Source: Colwellia_A sp047621305 (GTDB lineage Bacteria; Pseudomonadota; Gammaproteobacteria; Enterobacterales; Alteromonadaceae). Taken from it: 64,000 nt of DNA. Location: contig JBLHNB010000019.1 of NCBI GenBank assembly GCA_047621305.1, forward strand, positions 1 through 64,000, given 5' to 3'. Under the pieces are notes generated by a model. The model had not been told where the DNA came from. It searched no databases and worked only from the letters and a program-made list of their open reading frames with translations. The translations under genes were made by a program, and so were the position numbers. Shown in pieces: positions 23,938 to 33,052 of the stretch; within the stretch, counting starts at the first letter, position 1, and the number at the start of each line of letters is the position of its first letter.

Positions 23938-25083
23938 CTATCTACGCTGGACAAAATCTACTGCTAGGTCCGGGTAGTCAGTGAAAATACCATCAACGCC
24001 AACTCGATAAAGGAAGATATCGAGCATGTCGTCAAAGTTTGACGCATACCCAGGAATACGCCCGGGATCGTTACGGAATGTATAAGGATGAACTTTTAGC
24101 CCCGCGTCGTGCGCTTGTTTGACCATATTAGAAATAATTAAGTGGTCAGTTGTTGATTCGTCACTGACTAACATTGACTTCCATGGACCAATCGCATCTG
24201 CATATTTCGCAATTTTTGCCATGGCGTCGGCCTTAAACATCCAGTCATAATTATAGGGCGTTGCTTTGCTATTTTCATAGGTAAACGTTTCAAACCAGTC
24301 TGTTTCTGCTATTAGCTGCACGATTTTTAACTCTACCCCTAGGGCTGGCATTAACTGGTCGTGAATTCGTTTGGTTTCTATTGGGTCAAAACACTGCAGG
24401 TAAATTTTATCGCTCTTGCTTGTATAACCATAGGTCTTCAGCATGTTTAACACAGCTTTGCTGATGTCTTTACCTTCATGACGATGAAACCAGGGCGCTT
24501 TTATTTCTACGTACAGACCTATATTTTTGCCCGTACTGTGGTTAAGCCCTTTAATTAGTTCAATCTCTTCTGCCAACGTTGACACAGAAAAACTTGATTT
24601 GAATAAGGGAAATCTATTGGGATAACCTGCTGTTAACGATTCAGATGTTTTGTCTAAAGTAAAACCTTCGCTCATTTTTAACTGTTTTATTTCTGCTAGG
24701 GTAAAATCGATGGCAAACCAACGTTTTTGACCACTAACTAAACGATAACGTTCAGGAAAACGGCTCATCACATCGGTGACTCGATCTAAATAATGATCAT
24801 GTAAAACCACCAGTTGATTGTCTTTGGTCATGACCACGTCTTGTTCTATATAGTCGACCCCCATAGCATAAGCCATTGCTTTTGCCGCTAACGAGTGCTC
24901 GGGTAAGTAACCGCTGGCACCACGGTGGGCAATGATCACTTTAGGTTGAACCTTACCTTCAGCCATACGTTCAGCCATAGACTCAACTTTTAGCACGCTA
25001 GAGCAGCCTGAAAGCATAACGACTGCACAAAAAAACAATGCATTCAACAACTTCATACTCGACAAACTTAATCGTTTAAACAT
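23938..25083 (-). CDS. glpQ: Glycerophosphodiester phosphodiesterase lipoprotein (GlpQ-like)
   Basis: The 381-residue enzyme hydrolyses glycerophosphodiesters such as glycerophosphocholine to glycerol-3-phosphate and an alcohol. The catalytic region shows HRGASGYLPEHS, EQDVVMTKD and VVLHDHYLDRVTDV, which give the metal-binding and general acid-base residues. The N terminus has a lipoprotein signal ending LSGC, so the mature protein is lipid-anchored in the periplasm, unlike the soluble E. coli GlpQ. The start at 25083 is preceded by AAGGAAA at good spacing. It is 133 bases before the GlpT-like transporter gene's stop, so the two form the classical glpT-glpQ pair, here with both genes on the minus strand. 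Confidence 0.93.
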   Translation of the reverse strand: MFKRLSLSSMKLLNALFFCAVVMLSGCSSVLKVESMAERMAEGKVQPKVIIAHRGASGYLPEHSLAAKAMAYAMGVDYIEQDVVMTKDNQLVVLHDHYLDRVTDVMSRFPERYRLVSGQKRWFAIDFTLAEIKQLKMSEGFTLDKTSESLTAGYPNRFPLFKSSFSVSTLAEEIELIKGLNHSTGKNIGLYVEIKAPWFHRHEGKDISKAVLNMLKTYGYTSKSDKIYLQCFDPIETKRIHDQLMPALGVELKIVQLIAETDWFETFTYENSKATPYNYDWMFKADAMAKIAKYADAIGPWKSMLVSDESTTDHLIISNMVKQAHDAGLKVHPYTFRNDPGRIPGYASNFDDMLDIFLYRVGVDGIFTDYPDLAVDFVQRR

Positions 25084-25216
25084 TGTATTTCCTTGATTTA
25101 AAATAGTGACGATAATGCGTTAATTTTGTATCTTCTACACTATCGCCTAAGACCTTAATCGTTAATTTAATACCCGAAAAAAGAGCCAATTATTTTACCT
25201 AGCTGCTACTGAAAGG

Positions 25217-26587
25217 TTAATTAACTAACGCTGTATTTCCAGCTTCTTGTTTAGCTGCATGATGGGCAATTTCATGTCGCATGGTCAGGCCAATCAGTAT
25301 GATCGCGCCAATACAACCACCGACTAACAAAATGAAACCACCGTCCCAGCCAAAATGGTCTACCGTATAGCCCAAGGCTATATTTGCCACAACCGCGCCG
25401 CCAAGATAACCGAATAAACCGGTTAAGCCGGCTGCCGTTCCCGCGGCTTTTTTCGGCACCAATTCTAGCGCGTAAAGTCCGATTAGCATGACAGGACCAT
25501 AAATAAGGAAACCAATAGCTATCAAGGCCCCCATATCAATCAAGGGATTGCCCGGAGGATTAGACCAATAAACCAATACGGCCACCAGCACTAACACCAT
25601 ATATAAAATTGCCGCAGGAGAGCGCCGTCCCTTGAACCAATTATCGCTGATCCAACCACATAATAATGTACCTGGAATACCAGCCCATTCGTATAAAAAA
25701 TATGCCCAAGAACTAGCGTCAACGTCAAAGCCTTTTACTTCAGAAAGGTAGGTAGGTGCCCAATCAAGTACGCCGTAACGTATTAAGTAAACAAATGCGT
25801 TAGCGATGGCAATAAACCACAGTAATTTGTTGTTTAATACATAACGGAAAAATATTTCTTTACCACTAAATTCTTGCTCATGCTCGACGCTGTAATCACT
25901 AGGGTAGTCGTCGCGGTGTTCTTCAATTGATGGTAGACCACAAGATTGAGGGGTATCACGTAAAGTTAATAATATAAATAAGGCGATAAACGCGGCAAAG
26001 GCAGCAGGTAGATAAAATGCACTGTGCCAGTCGTTGAACCAAGACATGCCAAGAATAAAGATAGGGCCAATCAGACCACCGCCAACATTATGGGCAATGT
26101 TCCAAACTGAGACTGTTCGGCCACGTTCATTACCTGAAAACCAGTGCACCATAGTACGGCCACAAGCGGGCCAGCCCATACCTTGCGCCCAGCCGTTAAT
26201 AAACAACAAAATAAATATCATGGTGATGCTTTCTGTTGCCCATGGTGCAAAACCAAAGGTGAACATAACAGCAGCTGAGACAAACAAACCTGCACTCATA
26301 AAATAGCGCGGATTACTGCGATCGGAAATACTGCCCATCAGAAACTTGCTTAAACCGTAAGCGATTGAAACCGCCGACAGCGCGAGACCTAACTGGCCTT
26401 TAGTAAATCCCTGTTCTTCTATCAGAAATGGCATCGCCAAAGAAAAGTTCTTACGTACCAGATAATATCCAGCATAACCGACGAATATACTTAAAAATAT
26501 CCGCCAGCGTAGCTGTTTATATTGCTGATCAGATTGTTCAGCAGGCAGCCTTGCTATATGTGCTGCGGGTTTAAAAATACCAAACAT
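25217..26587 (-). CDS. glpT: Glycerol-3-phosphate MFS transporter (GlpT-like)
   Basis: This 456-residue protein of the organophosphate:phosphate antiporter family has twelve predicted membrane segments. Family marks include GYAGYYLVRKNFSLAMPFL near residues 37-55, the MFS loop SDRSNPRYFM and the WNIAHNVGGGLIGP segment. It would exchange inorganic phosphate for glycerol-3-phosphate released by the GlpQ-like lipoprotein. Close homologues UhpT and PgtP share the fold. The glpQ neighbour and the overall likeness favour GlpT. The gene starts 217 bases after the BCCT carrier gene and may belong to the same transcript. Confidence 0.92.
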   Translation of the reverse strand: MFGIFKPAAHIARLPAEQSDQQYKQLRWRIFLSIFVGYAGYYLVRKNFSLAMPFLIEEQGFTKGQLGLALSAVSIAYGLSKFLMGSISDRSNPRYFMSAGLFVSAAVMFTFGFAPWATESITMIFILLFINGWAQGMGWPACGRTMVHWFSGNERGRTVSVWNIAHNVGGGLIGPIFILGMSWFNDWHSAFYLPAAFAAFIALFILLTLRDTPQSCGLPSIEEHRDDYPSDYSVEHEQEFSGKEIFFRYVLNNKLLWFIAIANAFVYLIRYGVLDWAPTYLSEVKGFDVDASSWAYFLYEWAGIPGTLLCGWISDNWFKGRRSPAAILYMVLVLVAVLVYWSNPPGNPLIDMGALIAIGFLIYGPVMLIGLYALELVPKKAAGTAAGLTGLFGYLGGAVVANIALGYTVDHFGWDGGFILLVGGCIGAIILIGLTMRHEIAHHAAKQEAGNTALVN

Positions 26588-26804
26588 AGAAAATTACCTT
26601 GTCCAAGCTTAAATAAAATTTTGTTTCAATACTAATTGCTAATTAGCGAAGAAAACAAAGGTCCTATACAAAAAGAATCTTTTAGCATAAACGAGTTAGA
26701 TCTATAATCTTAACCAGTACACACTCCGAAATTTCATCAGTAGAGCAGTGATTAGCGCTCCAACATCGTTTTAATCATTATTTTGTACTCAATACACTAG
26801 TTCA

Positions 26805-28022
26805 TTAGTTCATTAGTTCAATTTTATTAAAATCGAGTTTATTTTCTTTTGGTGAACATTTTATCTCGCTGACCGCTTTAAATTTGGTTAATAAAATATA
26901 ACCAAAACAAGTAAAAAACAGCCCGACAACGACAGCCCCAATCCATTGAATTTGTAAAAAATCCAATTTGAATAACAGCGTAAGCAAACTCAGTGCAATA
27001 AGATTAGCGAAAAAGTATTTCACTTTACCTACGCGATCGACACTCAAATTCAAGTTGTCTGTATATAAACGAATTAATGAATCTAGCGAGTTGACTACAA
27101 AGGTAATGCCAACAATAGCCATCATTATATTATAGAACCCGGCGGTTTCCAGTCCGTTAATACTGTAGTAATACAATACGGTGAACCATATCGCGATGGG
27201 AATAGATGGAAATACTAACATCGCCGCTAATACCTGATAAGTACGTAACCCACCCACAAAACGCGCAGTGAACTGGCCAATCATAATGCTCCATGCAAAC
27301 CACCAATAAAGATAGAACTCATGGTAATCATTTAATGGAAGAAAAAATTCGTGAATATTACCAAAGTAACCACCGAGCATTGAAATTGTATGAGCAAATT
27401 CACCGATACCCGAGTCTTCTCCAAGAAAAGCACCAGCCCACATCAGGACAATTAATCCGATGAACAACCACGTAGTCATTAGGCTTAGTAAACGTACATA
27501 ACGTATATTGGTACTTGAATAGACAGACGCAGCAATAACTAGGAATACAATAAGATAGAAACTACCAATAATGGATTGACCATCACCAAGTTCAGGCAGA
27601 TACCACGGCAAGTTGGTGAGTAATAGATGAGCGGTAAAGGCGCACGTTCCAATGATGACCACATTGTTAATCAACTTAATTAACGGTATTTGAAAAAATT
27701 GCACATGCGGCTCAATAACACAGAAGTAAAAACAGGTTAAAAAGTAGAAAGCCCAAATAAGAAACGCCCAAAAGCCAAACTCAATAGACAAGGCGTTAGT
27801 GAATGCATATTCAGGACTTGCGGCTAAATCCGCATAACCTGCAAATTCCGTTAACGGGAACATGATAAGGCCTACATCAAGGCCCGAAGTAAACAATATC
27901 GCAATAAAGGTAAATATTTTAACCGGTGTTACACCTACACAGCGAATATTTCCCCAGCGATACAACACAAACATAATGGCAGCAAAGGTGAATAATATGC
28001 CTGCAGATAACCAAGTGGTCAT
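26805..28022 (-). CDS. Short BCCT-family transporter (choline/betaine type)
   Basis: This 405-residue membrane protein has about eleven hydrophobic segments. Family marks are SGLDVGLIMFPLTEF (residues 46-60) and the aromatic segment YLYWWFAWSIMIGQFTARF, which corresponds to the W-x-W-x-x-P-F-x-G-x-F-x-A-R box of betaine/choline/carnitine transporters. It is around 100 residues shorter than BetT or OpuD and lacks the long hydrophilic tail linked to osmosensing. Placed directly after betA, it probably supplies choline to the oxidation pathway. The exact substrate and coupling ion are inferred. Confidence 0.82.
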   Translation of the reverse strand: MTTWLSAGILFTFAAIMFVLYRWGNIRCVGVTPVKIFTFIAILFTSGLDVGLIMFPLTEFAGYADLAASPEYAFTNALSIEFGFWAFLIWAFYFLTCFYFCVIEPHVQFFQIPLIKLINNVVIIGTCAFTAHLLLTNLPWYLPELGDGQSIIGSFYLIVFLVIAASVYSSTNIRYVRLLSLMTTWLFIGLIVLMWAGAFLGEDSGIGEFAHTISMLGGYFGNIHEFFLPLNDYHEFYLYWWFAWSIMIGQFTARFVGGLRTYQVLAAMLVFPSIPIAIWFTVLYYYSINGLETAGFYNIMMAIVGITFVVNSLDSLIRLYTDNLNLSVDRVGKVKYFFANLIALSLLTLLFKLDFLQIQWIGAVVVGLFFTCFGYILLTKFKAVSEIKCSPKENKLDFNKIELMN

Positions 28023-28227
28023 AACTGAGCTCCTATAATGTTTTTAATAAACGTAAACACTTATTACTCCTCTTTATTCTTATAGTGAGCTCATTTTGTA
28101 TCACGTTAGTGACAGCTCAGTAATACTAAGGCTTTAAATTACAATTTGATTAACCCTCATTACTCACTTCACGCGATAATTAATGCCTGAAATGAGTACT
28201 CATAATTCAACAACTTTCAGTTTGTTT

Positions 28228-29910
28228 TTATACGTTTCTTTTAGGGGTATTTACACGTTGCTGTTGCTGCCAGTTTGGTGCAATGTTAACTTCTGCCTGA
28301 GATGGCGCGAGTGTTTGACGACCAAGAATAAGATCAGCCGCACGTTCAGCTACCATTATCGTTGGCGCATTAAGATTACCGTTAGGAATGGTTGGAAAAA
28401 TTGACGAATCAACAACACGTAAACCTTCAATGCCATGTACTTTAGTATCTGAGTCAACAACCGCCATTTCATCGATGCCCATTTTGCATGAGCACGATGG
28501 ATGATAAGCACTTTCAACGGATTGACGCACAAAGGCATCAATTTCTTCATCACTTTGAACCGTAATACCCGGCTGAATTTCTTCGCCTCGATATTCATCG
28601 AGTGCACTTTGATGAATAATTTCTCGAGTTAAACGTACACAAGCACGAAAACCTTCACGGTCTTCTTCGTGTTCAAGATAATTAAAACGTATTTGAGGAT
28701 GGGCTTTAGGATCCGCAGATACGGCTTTAATAGAGCCGCGACTTTTGGGTTTATTATGGCCAATATGAACCTGAAAACCATGACCCGCAAAGGCTTCTTT
28801 ACCATCGTAACGCATTGCTGCTGGTAAAAAATGGTATTGTAAATCAGGCCATTCAACATTCGCTTTAGAACGAATAAAACCACAAGACTCAAAATGATTG
28901 GTCGCGCCCAAGCCTTTTTTGGTAAAGAACCAGCGGCTACCAATCAAAAATTTATCCCATAAGCCAAGCTTGCCATTAAGTGAGATCGGTTTTTTACATT
29001 TAAATTGGAAATAAAACTCCAGATGATCTTGTAAGTTTTGACCAACACCGGGTAAGTCATGTTTTACCTCAATGCCCGCTTCCTCAAGCTGTTTCTTAGC
29101 ACCTATACCTGACAGCTGTAACAAATGAGGTGAGCCAATAGGTCCCGCTGATAAAATAACGTCTTTTTCAACACTTACATCAAAAACTTTACCTTTGCGT
29201 TCATAACGTACGCCAACGGTTTTTTTACCTTCGAGTAAAACCTTATGTACTAAAGCATGAGTTATTACGGTTAAGTTACTGCGCTCCATTGCTGGACGAA
29301 GATAAGCGTTAGCCGTAGAGCAACGCACACCATTTTTAACTGTCATGTGCATAGGACCAAAACCTTCCTGTGCAGCGGCATTATAATCATCAGTGGCAAA
29401 ATAACCGGCTTCAACACCTGCATCAACAAACGCTTGATACAAAGGATTTTTCATTTCGTTGCCATTATTTACCCCTAATGGCCCGCTTTTACCCCGGTAT
29501 TCATTACCGTCGAAAGCCCAGGTTTCGGCCTTTTTAAAGTAAGGTAAACAATGAGCATAATCCCAGTTTTTTGCGCCCTTTTGTTGCCATTCATCAAAAT
29601 CTCTTGCATGACCGCGAACATAAACCATGCCATTGATAGATGAAGACCCTCCGAGAACCTTGCCTCTAGGGCAATGCATACGGCGTTCATCAAGATGTGG
29701 TTCAGGTTCGGTTTCAAACTGCCAAGCGTATTTCTTGGTATTCATCGGAATTGACAGTGCCGTTGGCATTTGAATAAAAATACTCTTATCACTGCCACCT
29801 GTTTCAAGTAACAAGACGCGATTATTACTGTTTTCACTTAAACGGTTCGCTAGTACACAGCCCGCAGAGCCGGCACCAACAATAATGTAATCAAATTTTT
29901 CGCTATTCAT
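28228..29910 (-). CDS. betA: Choline dehydrogenase
   Basis: This 560-residue GMC flavoprotein oxidises choline to betaine aldehyde at the inner membrane. The FAD motif is YIIVGAGSAGCVLANRLSE (residues 6-24). GMC signature 1 is GGSSSINGMVYVRGHARDF, signature 2 is GPIGSPHLLQLSGIG, and the active-site histidine is in HPSCSCKMG near residue 466. The C-terminal NLNAPTIMVAERAADLI segment carries the second conserved polar residue. Length and motif spacing match BetA. The order betI-betB-betA with a carrier behind it is the common gammaproteobacterial bet operon. A hairpin separates it from betB. Confidence 0.95.
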   Translation of the reverse strand: MNSEKFDYIIVGAGSAGCVLANRLSENSNNRVLLLETGGSDKSIFIQMPTALSIPMNTKKYAWQFETEPEPHLDERRMHCPRGKVLGGSSSINGMVYVRGHARDFDEWQQKGAKNWDYAHCLPYFKKAETWAFDGNEYRGKSGPLGVNNGNEMKNPLYQAFVDAGVEAGYFATDDYNAAAQEGFGPMHMTVKNGVRCSTANAYLRPAMERSNLTVITHALVHKVLLEGKKTVGVRYERKGKVFDVSVEKDVILSAGPIGSPHLLQLSGIGAKKQLEEAGIEVKHDLPGVGQNLQDHLEFYFQFKCKKPISLNGKLGLWDKFLIGSRWFFTKKGLGATNHFESCGFIRSKANVEWPDLQYHFLPAAMRYDGKEAFAGHGFQVHIGHNKPKSRGSIKAVSADPKAHPQIRFNYLEHEEDREGFRACVRLTREIIHQSALDEYRGEEIQPGITVQSDEEIDAFVRQSVESAYHPSCSCKMGIDEMAVVDSDTKVHGIEGLRVVDSSIFPTIPNGNLNAPTIMVAERAADLILGRQTLAPSQAEVNIAPNWQQQQRVNTPKRNV

Positions 29911-30009
29911 CTAAAACTCTTATCTGTTACTTTATTTACTACTTTAATTGATACTTTCATCGGTAGAGACTCACACGCTTTACGCGATGAATGACTGCCC
30001 GTATCTCCT

Positions 30010-30043
30010 ACTTGATAGTGTCTTTTAAAAAGGACTATCAAGT
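30010..30043 (-). terminator. Intercistronic hairpin at the betB 3' end
   Basis: ACTTGATAGT (30010-30019) pairs with ACTATCAAGT (30034-30043) with a 14-base loop, spanning the betB stop at 30025. There is no T tract on the minus strand. It may protect the betIB message or reduce readthrough into betA. Confidence 0.45.
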
Positions 30044-31488
30044 TTTTGTAGCCCAACATATACAGCTTTAATTTGGGTGTAATAATTCAGCGTAACAAGG
30101 CCATTTTCACGTCCGATACCTGACTGTTTATAACCGCCAACAGGCATTTGTGCAGGTGATGCGCCAAAGCTGTTTATCCAGCAAATGCCTGCTTCCATTT
30201 GATGGATAACGCGGTGAGCACGGGTAATGTCCTGAGTAAATACGCCAGCTGCCAGCCCAAACTCAGTTGCGTTGGCTCTAGCCACCACTTCATCTTCGTT
30301 GTTAAATTTCAGTACTGACATGACAGGACCGAAAATTTCTTCACGGCAAATGGTCATATCATCAGTACAATCGGAAAAAATAGTCGGGGCGATAAAGTAA
30401 CCATCAGGGGCATTTTCTGGTTGCAACGATGTACCGCCATGTAACAGTGTAGCGCCTTCTTTAATCCCGATATTTATATAATCTAATACCAAATTAAAGT
30501 GCTTTAACGAGATAAGCGCACCAAAATTAGTCGCTGGGTTCATGGGATCACCCGCAATAATATTTTTGCGAGTACGTTCGAGCAGTTTTTCAATAAAGAC
30601 CGGATAGACTGCTTCTTGTACGAATACGCGCGTGCCATTAGTGCAAACTTCACCCTGTGTATAAAAGTTACCTAACATAGCGGCAGAAACCGCGTTATCG
30701 ATATCAGCATCATCAAAAATGATCAGTGGTGATTTACCGCCAAGCTCCATGGTGACATCTTTAAGCGTAGTCGCTGCACCTGCCATAACTTTCTTGCCGG
30801 TGCCGACTTCACCAGTAAAAGAAACTTTAGCAATATCAGGGTGGTGAGTTAACCACGAACCGACCTCGCCTGCGCCTTGCACAACATTAAATACGCCATT
30901 AGGAATACCCGCTTCAGTAAAGATTTCAGCGAGCTTTAATGCGCCTAACGGGGTTTCTTCTGATGGTTTAAAAATCATCGCGTTACCACACGCTAGTGCT
31001 GGTGCTGCTTTCCAACACGCTATCTGTATTGGATAATTCCAAGCGCCAATGCCTGCGCAAATACCCAGCGCTTCACGACGCGTGTAATAAAAATCACCGT
31101 CGACTTGTTGTTGATTACCTTCGATACCAGGCGCTAAACCCGCAAAAAATTCGATAGAATCAGCACCTGACTCAACATCAACCACTGAAGCTTCTTGCCA
31201 CGGTTTACCGGTATCAAGTACTTCAATTTCGGCTAGCTCATCATTACGTTCGCGTAACAAGGATACCGCTTTAAGTAAAAGTCGGCTGCGCTGTATAGCG
31301 CTCATTGCAGACCAAGTAGCAAAACCGCGTTGGGCACTTGCTATCGTCTCTTTTTTGATTTTTTCATCAGCGATTTCAACCTGATAAATAACTTTTCCCG
31401 TTGCAGAGTTAATTACATCGAATGTTTCACCACTGTCGTTCGCCATGTAGGCGCCATCGACAAAATTTTTATAACGTATTAACGACAA
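30025..31488 (-). CDS. betB: Betaine-aldehyde dehydrogenase
   Basis: This 487-residue ALDH-superfamily enzyme oxidises betaine aldehyde to glycine betaine with NAD(P)+. The catalytic glutamate is in MELGGKSPLIIF and the nucleophile in GEVCTNGTRVFVQ. The PWNYP-like segment IGAWNYPIQIACWK and the C-terminal KQSGIGRENG region are also characteristic. The length matches BetB (about 490). Its start overlaps the betI stop by 10 bases (31479-31488), so translation is likely coupled and both are transcribed from the promoter in front of betI. Confidence 0.96.
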   Translation of the reverse strand: MSLIRYKNFVDGAYMANDSGETFDVINSATGKVIYQVEIADEKIKKETIASAQRGFATWSAMSAIQRSRLLLKAVSLLRERNDELAEIEVLDTGKPWQEASVVDVESGADSIEFFAGLAPGIEGNQQQVDGDFYYTRREALGICAGIGAWNYPIQIACWKAAPALACGNAMIFKPSEETPLGALKLAEIFTEAGIPNGVFNVVQGAGEVGSWLTHHPDIAKVSFTGEVGTGKKVMAGAATTLKDVTMELGGKSPLIIFDDADIDNAVSAAMLGNFYTQGEVCTNGTRVFVQEAVYPVFIEKLLERTRKNIIAGDPMNPATNFGALISLKHFNLVLDYINIGIKEGATLLHGGTSLQPENAPDGYFIAPTIFSDCTDDMTICREEIFGPVMSVLKFNNEDEVVARANATEFGLAAGVFTQDITRAHRVIHQMEAGICWINSFGASPAQMPVGGYKQSGIGRENGLVTLNYYTQIKAVYVGLQKLDSPF

Positions 31489-32084
31489 TTGACATCTCCG
31501 GACAGCTTTAGCTGATCCTCTATAAATTTTTTACATAATTGTTCAGACTGTTTAAATTCTTCTTCAGGCCTTGGGCTTAATGCGCTACGTAACCAGAAAC
31601 CATCAATCATAGCAGCGGTTTGTTTAGCTGCTATAACCGCTGAATCATGGGTTAATAACTGTCGAAAAGAAAAAAGTAGGTTGCTATATAAACGTTTACT
31701 GTTGATATGTTGTAACCGAGCTAGTCCGGGTTGGTGCATAGATTGCGCCCAGAAGCTAAGCCAAGTTTTTGTTGCAGGCGCTGAACGTTGTAATTGAGTG
31801 AAGTTTGCTTCAATGATCATATCAAGTCGCTTGGTCGCACTAAGGTTAGGCTGACTAACACGCTCAAGTAGTGCTGACTTTAATTGATCGAGTAAATGTT
31901 TTACCGTGGCTTCGACTAATTCCTGTTTACCACCAAAATAATGACTAATGATGCCTGACGATAAACCGGCGATTCTGCTGATGGTAATAATAGTCGTATG
32001 TTGTAAACCATATTGCGCCACTGACGCTAAAGTAGCGTTAATTAATTGTTGTTTACGAAGGGGTTTCATTCCAACTTTTGGCAT
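31479..32084 (-). CDS. betI: TetR-family repressor BetI
   Basis: The 201-residue regulator starts MPKVGMKPLRKQQLI, very like E. coli BetI. Its HTH covers about residues 28-50 (TIITISRIAGLSSGIISHYF). BetI represses the choline-to-betaine genes and is released when choline binds its C-terminal domain. It is the first gene of the operon, and a 20-bp palindrome lies 20 bases upstream of its start, so autoregulation is likely. Confidence 0.94.
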   Translation of the reverse strand: MPKVGMKPLRKQQLINATLASVAQYGLQHTTIITISRIAGLSSGIISHYFGGKQELVEATVKHLLDQLKSALLERVSQPNLSATKRLDMIIEANFTQLQRSAPATKTWLSFWAQSMHQPGLARLQHINSKRLYSNLLFSFRQLLTHDSAVIAAKQTAAMIDGFWLRSALSPRPEEEFKQSEQLCKKFIEDQLKLSGDVNCR

Positions 32085-32104
32085 TCACTTCTCAAATTAT
32101 TTTT

Positions 32105-32124
32105 TTAATTGAACGTTCAATTAA
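32105..32124. promoter_or_regulatory. Probable BetI operator
   Basis: TTAATTGAACGTTCAATTAA is a perfect 20-bp palindrome immediately upstream of betI. The TTGAACGTTCAA centre is the kind of site expected for BetI. The match to known BetI sites is from memory and has not been searched. Confidence 0.75.
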
Positions 32125-32640
32125 TTATAATACTAACTATTTCCACTGAAATTATCAAGTGATAACTAATAGAACAAGCTCAAAACCTAGCTACAAATCT
32201 AGCCATAAACAGCAAAATATAACGCAATGGTAAGTATTGATAACTAGATTAAAACTTCCATTTAAAATTAAACGTTCGTACTCAAACTATATTAATCACC
32301 TTTATTGATGAAGAGTGAAATAATGATGTAAATATCATAAGTCACAAGCATTCGTTATTTTACCATTTAAAAATGATGACGGATTTATAGCTATACTCTT
32401 AATTATTTAGCCTCACTTAACCTAACTAAACCACACTGAACAGTAGCCTAGCTTCAAAATATTCATAGCTTTTACAAAATACTATGAGAAATTTTAGCGC
32501 TATTTTTTATACTGTTTAATCTAAAAAAACCTTACGGTTTTGTTCCTGTGAATATCACATTTGTTTCGCGGTAAGTTAGTTAATATAGAAAATAGAGAAG
32601 ATAGAGAAGAAAAAAATAAACATGAAGATAAACAAGCACA
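32125..32640. other. Long intergenic region upstream of betI
   Basis: About 500 AT-rich bases with no convincing ORF. An AATTAAACGTTCGT sequence near 32268 resembles half of the betI palindrome. A purine-rich run of GAGAAGATA repeats lies near 32590-32615. Otherwise I see nothing. Confidence 0.4.
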
Positions 32641-32760
32641 CTTAGACATGTGGCAATCAAAAAAGAGCATCGCGGTTTAGGTATTGCAGCTGCGCTTATT
32701 CAGGCGCTATGAGTAAAAGCAAAAGAACGATATATTACAGGCATTGGATCATCCCCATAA
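32641..32760 (+). pseudogene. Remnant of a GNAT acetyltransferase
   Basis: In the plus frame from 32641 the translation reads HVAIKKEHRGLGIAAALIQA, then a TGA at 32710-32712, then VKAKERYITGIGSSP and TAA. The segment V-(x4-5)-R-G-x-G-I-A is motif A (acetyl-CoA-binding) of the GNAT family. No N-terminal half is found upstream, and the in-frame stop breaks what remains. It is a decayed gene fragment. Confidence 0.6.
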
Positions 32761-32801
32761 GTATAAGTATTAACAAAATGTTATCAGTCTTTTACTTTCG
32801 C

Positions 32802-32962
32802 TATACCCGTGGTCATTGAAGATGCGTGATTTTGAGCATGGCTAAAAATTTTAGCTACAAGCTGCATGATTGAGTAATAGCGGGCTACTAGGATTGAATG
32901 CAACGTAGTAGATGAGGTTTTTAGACTGATCAAAACCTGCATCTTCAATGAGTACGGGTATA
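32802..32962. mobile_element. MITE-like inverted-repeat element, copy C
   Basis: This 161-base element is bounded by imperfect inverted repeats of about 34 bases, TATACCCGTGGTCATTGAAG at 32802 and the complement of TATACCCGTACTCATTGAAG at 32962. Its core GAGTAATAGCG-GCTA-T-GGATTGAA-GCAACG (about 32871-32904) matches the core of the element at 63.2 kb with about four differences in 34 bases, though the ends differ. No coding capacity. Confidence 0.75.
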
Positions 32963-33052
32963 TATTGAAAAGCGGAGCAAGTGGGCATACACCCACTTAT
33001 TAAAGGTATAAAAATCTGACTTATATAGCTAACTTAATAACTAGCTTAATAA

